64,000 nt of DNA, taken from NCBI RefSeq assembly GCF_014697545.1, contig NZ_JACJSA010000018.1:62001-126000 (forward strand), in the 5' to 3' direction. The number at the start of each line of letters is the position of its first letter. Position 1 is the stretch's first letter. Under the pieces are notes generated by a model, which saw only the letters and a list, made by a program, of their open reading frames with translations, was not told the origin of the DNA and made no database searches. This DNA is from Oscillatoria sp. FACHB-1407. GTDB taxonomy: Bacteria; Cyanobacteriota; Cyanobacteriia; Elainellales; Elainellaceae. Position numbers and translations under genes: made by a program. Below, in pieces: positions 31,705 to 41,859 of the stretch.

Positions 31705-33315
31705 ATGGGCATTCGACCCCAACCCGATCGGATCATTATTTTTGACACTACCTTGCGCGATGGTGAGCAATCCCCCGGCGCAACCCTAAATGTGGAAGAA
31801 AAACTGGCGATCGCCCAACAGCTAGCCCTCCTGGGAGTAGACGTGATTGAGGCAGGGTTTGCCGTTTCTAGCCCTGGTGACTTTGAAGCGGTGCGGGCGA
31901 TCGCTGAAACGGTCGGCAAACCCGATGGCCCCATTATTTGCAGTCTGGCGCGAGCCGTCCGTCAGGATATCCAGGCAGCAGCAGAGGCGTTGAAACCTGC
32001 GGCGCGTGCTCGAATTCACGTTTTTATCTCAACCTCGGATATTCATCTCAATTACCAGTTGCGAAAGTCGCGGGAAGAGGTGCTGGCGATCGTCGAAGAG
32101 ATGGTGTCCTACGCTAAGAGCTTTGTGGGTGATGTCGAGTTTTCGCCAATGGATGCCACCCGCTCCGATCTGCCCTACCTCTACCAAGTGTTGGAACGGG
32201 CGATCGCGGCTGGAGCGACGACTATCAACATCCCCGATACGGTCGGCTATCGCACCCCCAAAGAAGTAGGGGCGTTGTTCGACGGCATTCGGCAGAATGT
32301 GCCAAATATCGATCAGGTAATTCTCTCTGTCCACACGCAAAATGACCTGGGTCTGGCAACCGCCAACGCACTGGCAGCGGTTGAACATGGCGCACGACAG
32401 GTGGAATGCACGATTAACGGCATCGGCGAGCGGGCAGGCAATACGGCTCTGGAAGAAATCGTGATGGCGTTGGAGGTGCGTCGCCCCTATTTCAATGCCT
32501 ATTTGGGACGAGCCGAGGAGTCGGAAGCACCGATTACCAACATCAACACGCAAGAGATTTATAAGGCATCGCGGATGGTGTCTCAGTTGACGGGGATGTT
32601 GGTGCAACCGAATAAGGCGATCGTCGGCAGCAATGCCTTTGCCCATGAGTCAGGGATTCACCAGGATGGGGTATTGAAGCACCGGGAAACCTACGAAATT
32701 ATGGATGCTGCTTCGATCGGCTTAGCTGAAAATCAAATTGTGTTGGGCAAGCACTCCGGACGCAATGCCTTTCGCACTCGTCTGCAAGAATTGGGATTTG
32801 AGTTGAGTGAAGACGACTTGAATCGAGCGTTTCACCGCTTTAAGGAAATTGCCGATAAGAAGAAGGAGATCTCCGATTGGGATCTGGAGGCGATCGTGCG
32901 GGATGAAACCCAAATCCAGATCGAGAACGGCTTCCAACTGGAGCATGTGCAGGTGACGTGTGGCGATTGCACCTGTCCCACGGCAACCATCACGCTAGTC
33001 ATGCCCACTGGCGATATCCAAACGGATGCCGCTGTAGGAACGGGTCCTGTAGATGCTGTTTATCGGGCAATTAACCGACTGGCACAAGTGCCGAATGAAT
33101 TGGAGGAGTTCTCAGTGCAGGCGGTGACAGGGGGAATTGATGCCCTTGGAGTGGTGACTGTGCGGTTGCGTCATGGCGATCGCACCTTTTGGGGACAAGC
33201 CTCTGATACCGACATCATCGTTGCCTCTGCCTATGCCTACATGAATGCACTGAATCGGCTTTATCGACATCTGAACACCCTACCGCAGGGAGAGAAGGTT
33301 TTGGCAGGTCAATAG
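31705..33315 (+). CDS. leuA: 2-isopropylmalate synthase
   Basis: The enzyme condenses acetyl-CoA with 2-oxoisovalerate in leucine synthesis. From the ATG at 31705, with AGGAG 6 bases upstream, it has 536 residues, a normal length with C-terminal regulatory domain. [12 protein letters not shown] and GIGERAGN are diagnostic. The metal-site motif reads HTQND instead of the usual HxHND, a change of the second His to Gln. Plant enzymes also have Gln there, so activity is likely kept. The C-terminal domain (about 400-536) is the leucine-binding type. Divergent regulator and operator are adjacent. Confidence 0.95.
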   Translation: MGIRPQPDRIIIFDTTLRDGEQSPGATLNVEEKLAIAQQLALLGVDVIEAGFAVSSPGDFEAVRAIAETVGKPDGPIICSLARAVRQDIQAAAEALKPAARARIHVFISTSDIHLNYQLRKSREEVLAIVEEMVSYAKSFVGDVEFSPMDATRSDLPYLYQVLERAIAAGATTINIPDTVGYRTPKEVGALFDGIRQNVPNIDQVILSVHTQNDLGLATANALAAVEHGARQVECTINGIGERAGNTALEEIVMALEVRRPYFNAYLGRAEESEAPITNINTQEIYKASRMVSQLTGMLVQPNKAIVGSNAFAHESGIHQDGVLKHRETYEIMDAASIGLAENQIVLGKHSGRNAFRTRLQELGFELSEDDLNRAFHRFKEIADKKKEISDWDLEAIVRDETQIQIENGFQLEHVQVTCGDCTCPTATITLVMPTGDIQTDAAVGTGPVDAVYRAINRLAQVPNELEEFSVQAVTGGIDALGVVTVRLRHGDRTFWGQASDTDIIVASAYAYMNALNRLYRHLNTLPQGEKVLAGQ

Positions 33316-33495
33316 TTGATGGTTGATAGCCAATAGTTGATAGTCAATGGTCAATAGTTGATGGTTAATGGTTAATAGTTGATGGTTAATGGTTAATAGT
33401 CAATAGTCGATGGTTAATAGCCCCACAAACGCAGGCAGTCATCCATTGACCATTGCCCACTGACCACTAACTACTGACCATTGACCATTAACTAC
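33311..33495. repeat. heptamer-type intergenic repeat in inverted halves (TTGATGG/TTAATGG family)
   Basis: The first half (33311-33420) is TAGTTGATGGTTAATGG-type tandem heptamers. The second half (33440-33495) is the complement type (CCATTGACCATT, CCACTAACTA). The halves can pair into a long imperfect hairpin between convergent leuA and the cyclase gene, which may act as a two-way terminator. Confidence 0.8.
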
Positions 33496-36017
33496 TTGGT
33501 TGTCATGGTGTAAACTCCATCCCAATGCTTAGGTGGTGGAGCCTGCAAGTATTTATGTGCCCGCTCTAGGTGAACGGCGATCGCCCGGTCATCAGTGCGA
33601 ATCCGCTTAGCTTTCTCAAAGTAGTGGATCGCCTTGTGGAAATCGGCTTCACTGTAGGCAACCCGTCCAGCCGAGTAGAAGTCAAGGAATTCCTGAGTCT
33701 GGTCGTCGAGTGGTGTCTGGCGATCGCCCACCAGTTCATAAATGCTGGTCGGTTTCAGCTTACCTTTGACGCGAATCCGGTCGAGTTCCCGTACCCAGAC
33801 GCGATCGCGACAAAACTGGTAGGTGTATTCGCTCAAAATGATGTCACAGCCATATTCTTTAGTGACTCCTTCTAAGCGAGAGCTAATATCCACCCCATCC
33901 CCAATCACGGTGTAGTCCATCCGTCGTTGAGAGCCGATGTTCCCAGAGACGACCTCCCCAGAACTGATGCCAATCCCAATGCGGATGATGGGTTTATCAG
34001 GAGCACCGCGATCGCGATTGAATTCCACCAGTCGTCGCCGCATGTCGAGTGCTGCCTGTACTGCCATCCAGCCATGATTGTCAACGGGGAGGGGTGCGCC
34101 AAACACTGCCATCAAGGCATCGCCGATGAACTTGTCGAGAGTGCCTTCGTAGTTAAACACCGCCTCTACCATCGTCTCAAAGTAGGCATTCAGCAGTGCC
34201 ACGACTTGAGCCGCTTCCATTCGCTCGGTTAAAGCCGTATAGCCGCGAATGTCTGAGAACAGGATTGTCACATCTTTGCGTTCGCCCACCATCAGCGCAT
34301 CTTCGCCCAGTGCCATGACTCGTTCGGCAACTCCTGGGGTCATGTAGCGATACATCGTGGTCTTCATCCGTTTTTCCTGGCTGATGTCCTCCAGCACCAC
34401 CAATCCACCCCGGACGCCACCCTCCGGGTTGGTCAATGGATTGACGGTCAGGTTAATGCTGCGCTCCATCTCCCGCACATCGGCGGCATCCACACTCACA
34501 GGGTTCTCACTGTCGTTCCAGAGGAGGTAGCGATTGGGTTGGGTGCGATCGCTCACGGCCAAACTACACTCATTACTATCCGGGTTGGGACGATATAGCC
34601 CAATGGTTAAGCTCTGCTCTGGCACATAGTGTTTTGCCGCAGACTTGAGGCTATCCTCTAACCGCATTTGCAAAGTATCGACTGGCACCACCTCCCATAC
34701 CTTGCGGCCAATTAACTGTTGTGTCCACACGTCGGCTTGGTCACGTCTACCCTCTTTGGGCATCGAGCAACCTAACAGTTCTAAGGCGGCATCGTTAATG
34801 GTGACAATTTGCCCTTGCATATCGGTTGAAATCACCGCATCTGAGAGGCTTTGTAGAATGTCTTTTTGGTACTGCTTTTCGAGCAACACACTTTCAAATA
34901 ATTGAGCATTTTCCAGCGCGACCCCTGCCTGGATGTTAAACGCTCGCATGAACTCTTCATCGGAGCTCGTGAAACTTCCCTGGTATTTGTTGATTAGCTG
35001 AGTCACACCAATCAGGGTTCCCGTAGAGTTATAGACGGGCATACAGAGGATGTTGCGAGTGAGATACCCAGTGCGCTTATCGGTGTTGGGGTCAAAGCGT
35101 GGATCTTCGTAAGCATTGGGGATGTTTAAGGTTTGCCCGGTCGAGGCAACAAATCCGGCAATGCCCTTGTCGGCAGGAATGCGGATTTCCATTGGGGTGC
35201 CATCGGCTTTTGCCACCTTAGACCAAAGCTCATGCCTGTCGCGATCGAGCAGAAATAGAGTGCTGCGATCGGCTTGCATCAGATTGCGAGCTTCGTCCAT
35301 GACCAAGCGCAGGGTTTGTTCAAGATTAAGGCTTTGCGCCAGACAGGAGGTTGCTTTGAGCAGAGCCGCAACCCCTCGTTGATTGCGAGCCGCAATGTAG
35401 AAGGAGTTACAACTTTCGAGGATAATGCCCATGGAGTTAGCAAACTCTCGAAACTGCTGCTCATCATCCTCATCAAACGGCAGTCCTCCGGCTTTGTTCA
35501 GCAGTTGCACCACTGCAACAACCCGATTTTTAGTGCTAAAGATCGGCATACAGAGGATGTTCTGCGTCCGATAACCCATTTCTACATCGACATCTGGGTT
35601 AAACAGATGATGGCTGTAGGCATCGGGAATATTCAGATATTCACCCGTTGAAGCGACATGCCCAGCAATACCAACATTAATCGGTAGGCGAATCTCAATC
35701 TGCTTTCCCCCTTCACCTTGAGCCACCTTTGACCACAGCAGTTCTTTTTCTTCATCCACTAAAAAAATGGTTGTGCGATCGGCTTGTAAGATCTGACCAA
35801 TTTTTAACGTAAACGCCTGTAGGATTTGCTCCAGCATTGTCTCCAAGGCTTCGTTGTTGATCATTTCGATCGCCCGGAGAAAATGTTCAAACTCCCGCGT
35901 AATCTGATCGAGCAGACTAACGAACTGGGGAACAGGCAAATCCTGAACTCGATGCGTCAAGTCACTTTTGCGATCGCCCAGCGACAGAGTCGCCAACATG
36001 CTATTGGAGGGGGTCAT
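33492..36017 (-). CDS. GAF-GAF-PAS adenylate cyclase (class III)
   Basis: This 841-residue soluble protein should make cAMP. Two GAF domains (about 50-215 and 225-375, sharing the ADRTTIFLVD and ADRSTLFLLD repeats) precede a PAS-like domain (about 385-550) and a class III cyclase domain (about 575-770). Metal Asp residues are present in FSDIRGYTAL and FIGDALMAVFG. The adenine-specifying Lys and Thr are in LDKFIGD and DYTVIGDGV. A C-terminal TPR-like segment (AIHYFEKAKR) ends the protein. The layout resembles Anabaena CyaB-type cyclases. Substrate is inferred from these residues, not tested. Confidence 0.93.
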   Translation of the reverse strand: MTPSNSMLATLSLGDRKSDLTHRVQDLPVPQFVSLLDQITREFEHFLRAIEMINNEALETMLEQILQAFTLKIGQILQADRTTIFLVDEEKELLWSKVAQGEGGKQIEIRLPINVGIAGHVASTGEYLNIPDAYSHHLFNPDVDVEMGYRTQNILCMPIFSTKNRVVAVVQLLNKAGGLPFDEDDEQQFREFANSMGIILESCNSFYIAARNQRGVAALLKATSCLAQSLNLEQTLRLVMDEARNLMQADRSTLFLLDRDRHELWSKVAKADGTPMEIRIPADKGIAGFVASTGQTLNIPNAYEDPRFDPNTDKRTGYLTRNILCMPVYNSTGTLIGVTQLINKYQGSFTSSDEEFMRAFNIQAGVALENAQLFESVLLEKQYQKDILQSLSDAVISTDMQGQIVTINDAALELLGCSMPKEGRRDQADVWTQQLIGRKVWEVVPVDTLQMRLEDSLKSAAKHYVPEQSLTIGLYRPNPDSNECSLAVSDRTQPNRYLLWNDSENPVSVDAADVREMERSINLTVNPLTNPEGGVRGGLVVLEDISQEKRMKTTMYRYMTPGVAERVMALGEDALMVGERKDVTILFSDIRGYTALTERMEAAQVVALLNAYFETMVEAVFNYEGTLDKFIGDALMAVFGAPLPVDNHGWMAVQAALDMRRRLVEFNRDRGAPDKPIIRIGIGISSGEVVSGNIGSQRRMDYTVIGDGVDISSRLEGVTKEYGCDIILSEYTYQFCRDRVWVRELDRIRVKGKLKPTSIYELVGDRQTPLDDQTQEFLDFYSAGRVAYSEADFHKAIHYFEKAKRIRTDDRAIAVHLERAHKYLQAPPPKHWDGVYTMTTK

Positions 36018-36345
36018 GGTTGTTTATAAGGGATAGCAACAGCCCACGATTGGGTAGATGAATAAGACACACCAGCCAATTTCAACGGAGCACCCATTGT
36101 TTCTGTAGTACACCGTTGCTACGGGCAACTACAGTCCACAATAAACAAATTGACGGGGAATTGCACAGATGCAATTCACACTACAGCGGTTTTCAGACGA
36201 GTGCCACACAGCGCATGCCTGTAGATTTGGACAATATGAACGGTTGGTGTGGCATGCACAAATGAGAATTGCTGTAAATCGTCTCAACCGAGCCCTGCCA
36301 ACATTCTGTCATTGCCAGCCAAGGGAGGCAACTCCTCTCAATCAT
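36018..36345. other. 328-base gap upstream of the cyclase
   Basis: It contains the promoter side of the cyclase gene and the 3' side of the glycan operon. I see no gene, strong hairpin or repeat. A plus-strand frame at 36169-36606 is mostly a shadow of the glycosyltransferase gene. Confidence 0.5.
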
Positions 36346-38781
36346 TTACTGAACAGCTTGACGATAAGCGTTATAAAGCCGCTTCGTGTAATTCTCCATC
36401 GTAAAGAACCGGGCATTCTTCCGGGCATTTTTAGAGAGTTGTTGTCGCAATTCGCGATCGCCCAACAATTTCTCAATCTTGGCTTTGATATCAGCCACAT
36501 CGTAGGGATCCACATACATTGCCCCATTACCACACACTTCAGGCAGGGACGATACCTGCGAAGTCACTACCGGGCAACCAAAGCTCATCGCCTCGACTGG
36601 CGGTAACCCAAACCCCTCATACAAAGATGGGAAAACGAAGCAATAGGCTCCACGATAAAGATAGCGCAAGCTATTAGTAGAAACATATTCCAGCATCTTC
36701 ACCTGGCGTTTGGAATCTTTGTCAAAGAGATATTGCATTTTGCCCAATTCCTCTTCCCAAGACCAGGCTTTTTTGCCCACCACCACTAACGGCATATCAG
36801 TATCAATGGTGGCGTATGCCTCCAACAATCGACCCAGATTTTTCTTGGGTTCGATCGCCCCAACAAACAAAATGTATTCCTCAGGTTGGAGCTTAAATCG
36901 TTGTAGAAATTCTTCTGTTTTCTCCTCTTCTTCAGGTTGCAATGGCTCCAATACAGGCGGTTGATAAGTCACTACAATTTTGTTGGGATCAACCTCAAAA
37001 TAAGTCAGCAAATCCCGCTTGGTATGCTCTGAAACCGAGATAATAACGGCTGAATCTTTGAGTGCCGTTTTGGTCTTGTAATAGAAAATTTCTTTATCAT
37101 CTAGCGTTGCATAGGGCAAGCGTAGCGGGATCAAATCATGCATCGTTGTGATTTTTTTAGCTCCCCGCACTTGAATCGGTAGGGGATAGGTCGCGTGCCA
37201 GATATCAATCTTTTCGGGAACATAAATATCCGTTTCACGATGCAGATATTTATAAATTGCATTGGCTACGTCATAACATTGGGGCAGGTTAAATGACTCG
37301 GCATACTTCAAAAAGTCATCGCTAAATTTGCCCTGTTTAATCACAAATTGCCGCAGGGTTTTACGGCGTTTTGCTCGATAGAATGGCCCCAGTGAAGAAC
37401 GAACTAATCCTTTAGAAATGTTGATTACGTCCCTGATTCGATTAGGGCTTTTAGCTTGTTCGTCAAAGAATAGGACTTCATCCAAGACGTCATTCACTTT
37501 GCTGCTATTGCGACTCAGCAAAACATCTACATTTGCCTCTAATAACCTCAACGCCTGAACCAGACTCGTGCCATAGGTTTTGATGCCCGTTCCACTGGTC
37601 AGTTGCAGGTTGTAGCCATCCACCAGAACATGTAGACCGTCCAACGTATGGTCAGGTTTGAAAGTAACGGGGCGATCGCTCTTTGTCTGATCCACCGCAA
37701 GAGGAGCAGCATACGCCACAGCTTCCGGGGCGGGCAATTCGCTAACGTTGCCCCAGGTTGAGTTCTCTGCTGTCGGACGAAATGTGCGAACCAGCCCAGG
37801 CACACAGACGACATACTTACCCCGCTTCGTGATGGAGTTTGGCGACCAGGCCGTGATCCACCAATCCTCGTCTGCCCCCTGCCCCGGCTTGCCCTTGTCG
37901 GGTTTGGGTGCACCCAGGTAGGGTGTGGGAATGGGCAAAACTGCACTCCAATAATCTCGGTGAGCATGGAGGTGTTGCCCCGGCATCGATCGCTTCAGGA
38001 GCACGCGATGACCTGCAATATTTTCTGTTTTGACAGTGGGATGCTCCAGGGCATCCCGTCCCGTCAGAAGGGGGCGTTCTTCCCGATCCTGCACAGCATC
38101 CAGCACCTCAAACAGATTGGGATCAACATCAACATCATCCTGAAAATAGGAGATCCAAATGATGCCAGGATCAGCTAACCAATAACTGATGCCTACATTC
38201 ATGGCGTTGGGCAATCCGCGATTTTCGGGAATGTGAATCAGGGGAATATGATGTTGCTCTGCAATTTGTTTATTGATAGCCGCATTTTCAGGGGTAGAGG
38301 CATCATCAACGATGACGATGGGTACTTTTAGGGTTAGAAATTGAGGAAGCGATCGCTCTAAGCTGTGTGGGCGATTGTGTGTTGTGACCGTAATCGCAAA
38401 TCGCTCGATTAAAATTTTTTGTTGCTTTCGATAATTCTCGATTTCATCTAACAGAAATTGCACATGCTCTTGATCTTGCTCAGATAGCTGTGTAGAAGTT
38501 TGTTTTGCATAGACCACAAAAACTTCATTCGCAAAAACAGGCTGAAAGGAACGAATCACATCCAACACAAAAGGAAGTTCAATCTCTCTCAGCATTGCCT
38601 TATGAAAAACGACAAAGGCAAAGTGATCGGCAGGTAATAAATAGGTAATGTTGTAGTGATAATTACCGGGGAAAAACTCTAGAAATTCATTCGGCGCAAG
38701 GATCGCATCCAACGGTTGGGTGTGCCGTTCTAAAAACGATCGCACCTGCATCCAATAGGGGTCTTGAAGGGGAAACGGCAT
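36346..38781 (-). CDS. bifunctional glycosyltransferase (GT2 + GT4)
   Basis: The 811-residue protein joins two transferase domains. After an unassigned N-terminal region (about 1-130), a GT2 domain (about 130-350) has TTHNRPHSLERS, VIVDDAS and the DxD-type QDDVDVD. A GT4 domain (about 400-811) has the donor-binding E-x7-E motif in FPSLYEGFGLPPVEAMSFG, and LFVGAIEPKKN at the start of its second Rossmann half. It lacks the Trp/Lys-rich tail of its neighbours. It is the last gene of the 11-gene run, 12 bases after the preceding stop. The sugars transferred are unknown. Confidence 0.9.
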   Translation of the reverse strand: MPFPLQDPYWMQVRSFLERHTQPLDAILAPNEFLEFFPGNYHYNITYLLPADHFAFVVFHKAMLREIELPFVLDVIRSFQPVFANEVFVVYAKQTSTQLSEQDQEHVQFLLDEIENYRKQQKILIERFAITVTTHNRPHSLERSLPQFLTLKVPIVIVDDASTPENAAINKQIAEQHHIPLIHIPENRGLPNAMNVGISYWLADPGIIWISYFQDDVDVDPNLFEVLDAVQDREERPLLTGRDALEHPTVKTENIAGHRVLLKRSMPGQHLHAHRDYWSAVLPIPTPYLGAPKPDKGKPGQGADEDWWITAWSPNSITKRGKYVVCVPGLVRTFRPTAENSTWGNVSELPAPEAVAYAAPLAVDQTKSDRPVTFKPDHTLDGLHVLVDGYNLQLTSGTGIKTYGTSLVQALRLLEANVDVLLSRNSSKVNDVLDEVLFFDEQAKSPNRIRDVINISKGLVRSSLGPFYRAKRRKTLRQFVIKQGKFSDDFLKYAESFNLPQCYDVANAIYKYLHRETDIYVPEKIDIWHATYPLPIQVRGAKKITTMHDLIPLRLPYATLDDKEIFYYKTKTALKDSAVIISVSEHTKRDLLTYFEVDPNKIVVTYQPPVLEPLQPEEEEKTEEFLQRFKLQPEEYILFVGAIEPKKNLGRLLEAYATIDTDMPLVVVGKKAWSWEEELGKMQYLFDKDSKRQVKMLEYVSTNSLRYLYRGAYCFVFPSLYEGFGLPPVEAMSFGCPVVTSQVSSLPEVCGNGAMYVDPYDVADIKAKIEKLLGDRELRQQLSKNARKNARFFTMENYTKRLYNAYRQAVQ

Positions 38782-38793
38782 GGGAAAATCTCA

Positions 38794-40683
38794 CTATGAA
38801 GGTTCATCGTTTGTGGGCAATCCAATCGCTCGCTTTAGCTTGAACCAGGCAGTTCTCAGTTTCCAAAATTTGCTGCTTTCCATCGCTGCAATCACCGCTT
38901 GTGCATCTTGCAATTGTACTTGGAGTTGCTCCTCGATTCGCCTTAATTCTGCGTGCGATCGCTCCAATTGATGCTGCAAGTATTGCTGAGCTAAATGAGC
39001 TTGGTGAACCGTCTGAATGCTTTTACCTGGGGCAAATTCCTGATGCCAAAACATCACACGCAGGCGAGAGGCTTCAGTTGACCAATCCCGACTTTGCTGG
39101 AACACCGATTGCTCCAATTGTTGTGGTGGATAGAGCAATTCACAGGTTGCCTCATAACTAAATAGAAACTGTGTTTGTTGCGCGAGATAGAGGAGTATAG
39201 ATAAGTCAACCCATTCGTTTAACAACGGGTCGTAGGACAGAAGTGTATCGAGGAGCGATCGCCTCCCAATAGCAGCACTGAGAGTTATCAACGGCTCAAA
39301 TAATAGCAACCTATCCAGATCAAATGGATGAAACTGAATCAGTTCAGAGGTGTCTTCAGCAGCAGCAATTAAGGCACCAGAATATGCCACTCCAGCAGTT
39401 GATTTCTCTAAAAGAGACACTAACCTAGCCGCATGATTAGGATGAATAGCAATCTGATCTAATACTGCAAAGTATTCTGCTTGGACTGCGTTGAGTCCCT
39501 TCCAAATCTGAGTGCTCTTGAACTCATTGGCAGAAGATTCAACAATCTGAATCGGGAATTTAGACTCGTAGAGTTGACATAACTGAGCTGCTTTTTCTAC
39601 GGACTCAGCGATCGCAATCACTCCAATATTTCCATAACTCTGTCTCGCTAAACTTTCAAAGGTTTTTTGTGATGTTTCTATTGAGTCAGATGCAATTTTG
39701 ATAATAAATTCAACCTGAGGCTTAGCGGTTATTTCAATAGATTGAATAAAACCTTTGGTCTGAATTAATCGTTGATGATGCGGGATAATATCTAACAGTA
39801 ATTTCTCTAACGTATAGTGCTCTAAAAAAATAGCATGAGCCTTTTGAGATAGAGCGATCGCCTCTTGTGGATGCAGGCGAATCCACTCCATATATTCTGA
39901 AATTTGTTGAACCTGTGCCTCAACACTCAACCCTAAATCTAAATAGAGAACGGAGTCACCAAACGCCTTACGAATAAAGGGATGCTCCCCACAAATGGCG
40001 ATCGCCCCCGATGCCACAATTTCAAAAATCCGCATCGAGGGTAGTTCATAGCGAGTGTGTTCTTCTCGATGCAAACACAACCCAACTCCCACCTGATTTA
40101 AGGTTTGAAAAACACTCGCTCCGTCATACGGTAATGCCCCTTTATAGGCAGTTTGGAGATGTGTCCATCCCTCCGGATTGCCATACACCTCCATGTAGGG
40201 TTGCTGATCTAATTGCTCAAATAACTCCTGAAATCGGGGCATATCCCAGTTTGATCCCAGATAAATTAACCGGGGATTTTCTAAGTTTGGAACTTGATAA
40301 GCATTACGAGCACAACTGGTGTAAAAGGGAACCGTAAAGAACTGCTTTGGAGTGTGGTGAAGGATGTGATGCAACCACCGTTCAACCGGGAAAGATGACG
40401 TCAGATAGCCATCGTAACTAAGCACATGTTTGACGTATTTCTCAGTCCCCTCAAAAAAAGAAAGCGGATTCCACATACATCCGTAAGTAGGAAATCCTGC
40501 TAGCTTAGGACTATTGTTATGCAGCGCAATCACAAAGTCAGGTTGAAAATGATCGATATCGGCAGCAGTATAAACTTCTGCCGCTTGCCAACCCAAATTC
40601 AGGGCTGCCTGATAGAACCGTTTGGAAAGTTCAGTTTCAGCAACCGATTGCCCTGAAAATGGGTTTTGAATCGCAATTCTCAT
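38794..40683 (-). CDS. glycosyltransferase (CgeB-like) with GT2-like remnant and shared coiled-coil tail
   Basis: The 629-residue protein begins with a CgeB/Glyco_trans_1_2-type transferase (about 1-310; FEIVASGAIAICGEHPFIRK is the donor-site region). A GT2-like segment (about 325-500) follows, with no clear DxD motif, so this half may be inactive. Residues about 560-600 form a coiled coil. The end carries the locus-specific tail AMESSKFWKLR..WFKLK..IGLP. Its ATG directly follows the stop of the epimerase gene (no spacer). Confidence 0.85.
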   Translation of the reverse strand: MRIAIQNPFSGQSVAETELSKRFYQAALNLGWQAAEVYTAADIDHFQPDFVIALHNNSPKLAGFPTYGCMWNPLSFFEGTEKYVKHVLSYDGYLTSSFPVERWLHHILHHTPKQFFTVPFYTSCARNAYQVPNLENPRLIYLGSNWDMPRFQELFEQLDQQPYMEVYGNPEGWTHLQTAYKGALPYDGASVFQTLNQVGVGLCLHREEHTRYELPSMRIFEIVASGAIAICGEHPFIRKAFGDSVLYLDLGLSVEAQVQQISEYMEWIRLHPQEAIALSQKAHAIFLEHYTLEKLLLDIIPHHQRLIQTKGFIQSIEITAKPQVEFIIKIASDSIETSQKTFESLARQSYGNIGVIAIAESVEKAAQLCQLYESKFPIQIVESSANEFKSTQIWKGLNAVQAEYFAVLDQIAIHPNHAARLVSLLEKSTAGVAYSGALIAAAEDTSELIQFHPFDLDRLLLFEPLITLSAAIGRRSLLDTLLSYDPLLNEWVDLSILLYLAQQTQFLFSYEATCELLYPPQQLEQSVFQQSRDWSTEASRLRVMFWHQEFAPGKSIQTVHQAHLAQQYLQHQLERSHAELRRIEEQLQVQLQDAQAVIAAMESSKFWKLRTAWFKLKRAIGLPTNDEPS

Positions 40684-41745
40684 CTAAAATCGTTGCGCTT
40701 GAGCATTATAAATATCTTCCAAAATGTCTCGAAGATTGTATTTGTAATGCCATTGAGGATAGTGGGACTGGAACTTACGAACATCTGAAATATACCAGAT
40801 GTGATCCCCAGAACGATTGTCCTCAGAGTAGACGTAATTCAGCTTCTTGCCAGAGAGTTCTTCACAGATGGCGATCGCCTCTAACATGGAGCAATTGCTA
40901 TGGCGAGAACCCCCAATGTTATAAACCTCACCTGAGCGAGGATTTTGGTAGAAATGATAGAAAGCATTCACCAAATCATAGCTATGAATGTTGTCTCTGA
41001 CCTGCTTCCCTTTGTAGCCAAAAATAGTGTAAGTATCACCCGTGATCGTACATTTCATCAAGTACGCTAAGAAGCCATGTAACTTCGCTCCGGAATGAGC
41101 CGGTCCCGTTAAGCAACCCCCTCTGAAACTGGCAGTTTTCATATCAAAATATCTGCCATACTCCTGTACTAAAACATCCGCTGCGACTTTAGAAGCTCCA
41201 AACAACGAATGTTTGGAATTATCAATCGACATCGACTCATCAATGCCAATGAAATAGGAATGATCTTCAGCGATTTCCCAGCGAGTTTCTAACTCTTGTA
41301 AGGGCAAAAAGTTTGGCGTATCGCCATACACTTTATTGGTTGAGGTAAAGATAAAAACCGCATTGGGGCAATGCTGGCGAGTCGCTTCTAGTAATACCAA
41401 CGTTCCATTGGCGTTGACCGTAAAATCAACGTGGGGGTCACTCGCTGCCCAGTCATGAGAGGGTTGAGCAGCAGTGTGAATAATCAGGGAAATATCTGAA
41501 GAATACTCTTTGAAGAGCGACTCAATTTTGTCGCGATCGCGAATATCTGCATCAAAATGTTGATACTTGTCTCCGTAGGTTTCCTGAAGTAAATTGCGAT
41601 TCCATTGAGTCGAGGCAGACTCTCCGAAGAAATAAGCCCGCATGTCATTGTCAACGCCAATCACATTAAAACCCAGATTGGCAAAAAAACGGACGGATTC
41701 GGAGCCAATTAAACCAGCAGAACCTGTAATTAAAACGGTCGGCAT
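40684..41745 (-). CDS. NAD-dependent sugar-nucleotide epimerase (SDR; CDP-paratose 2-epimerase-like)
   Basis: The 353-residue SDR enzyme has the NAD-binding glycine motif [10 protein letters not shown] at residue 7 and an N-terminal [12 protein letters not shown] segment. That segment is characteristic of CDP-paratose/tyvelose epimerases rather than GalE. The [15 protein letters not shown] and NKVYGD segments are extended SDR patterns. The catalytic Tyr/Lys pair is harder to place by eye because the usual YxxxK is not obvious. It should supply an epimerised sugar for the glycan built by the surrounding transferases. Confidence 0.88.
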   Translation of the reverse strand: MPTVLITGSAGLIGSESVRFFANLGFNVIGVDNDMRAYFFGESASTQWNRNLLQETYGDKYQHFDADIRDRDKIESLFKEYSSDISLIIHTAAQPSHDWAASDPHVDFTVNANGTLVLLEATRQHCPNAVFIFTSTNKVYGDTPNFLPLQELETRWEIAEDHSYFIGIDESMSIDNSKHSLFGASKVAADVLVQEYGRYFDMKTASFRGGCLTGPAHSGAKLHGFLAYLMKCTITGDTYTIFGYKGKQVRDNIHSYDLVNAFYHFYQNPRSGEVYNIGGSRHSNCSMLEAIAICEELSGKKLNYVYSEDNRSGDHIWYISDVRKFQSHYPQWHYKYNLRDILEDIYNAQAQRF

Positions 41746-41859
41746 AACACTTCACTCCCTCACTACAAATAAACTCTAATTCGTCTGTATTACATCCCAA
41801 AACTCGTCATGCGATGAATGGGTCATGAGAGATTAATCCTTCACACCCATTCGAGATTG

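Noticed and set aside
31618-31770. N-terminal extension of the GntR protein
   Set aside because: It would run through the operator; the winged helix starts just after the ATG at 31617.
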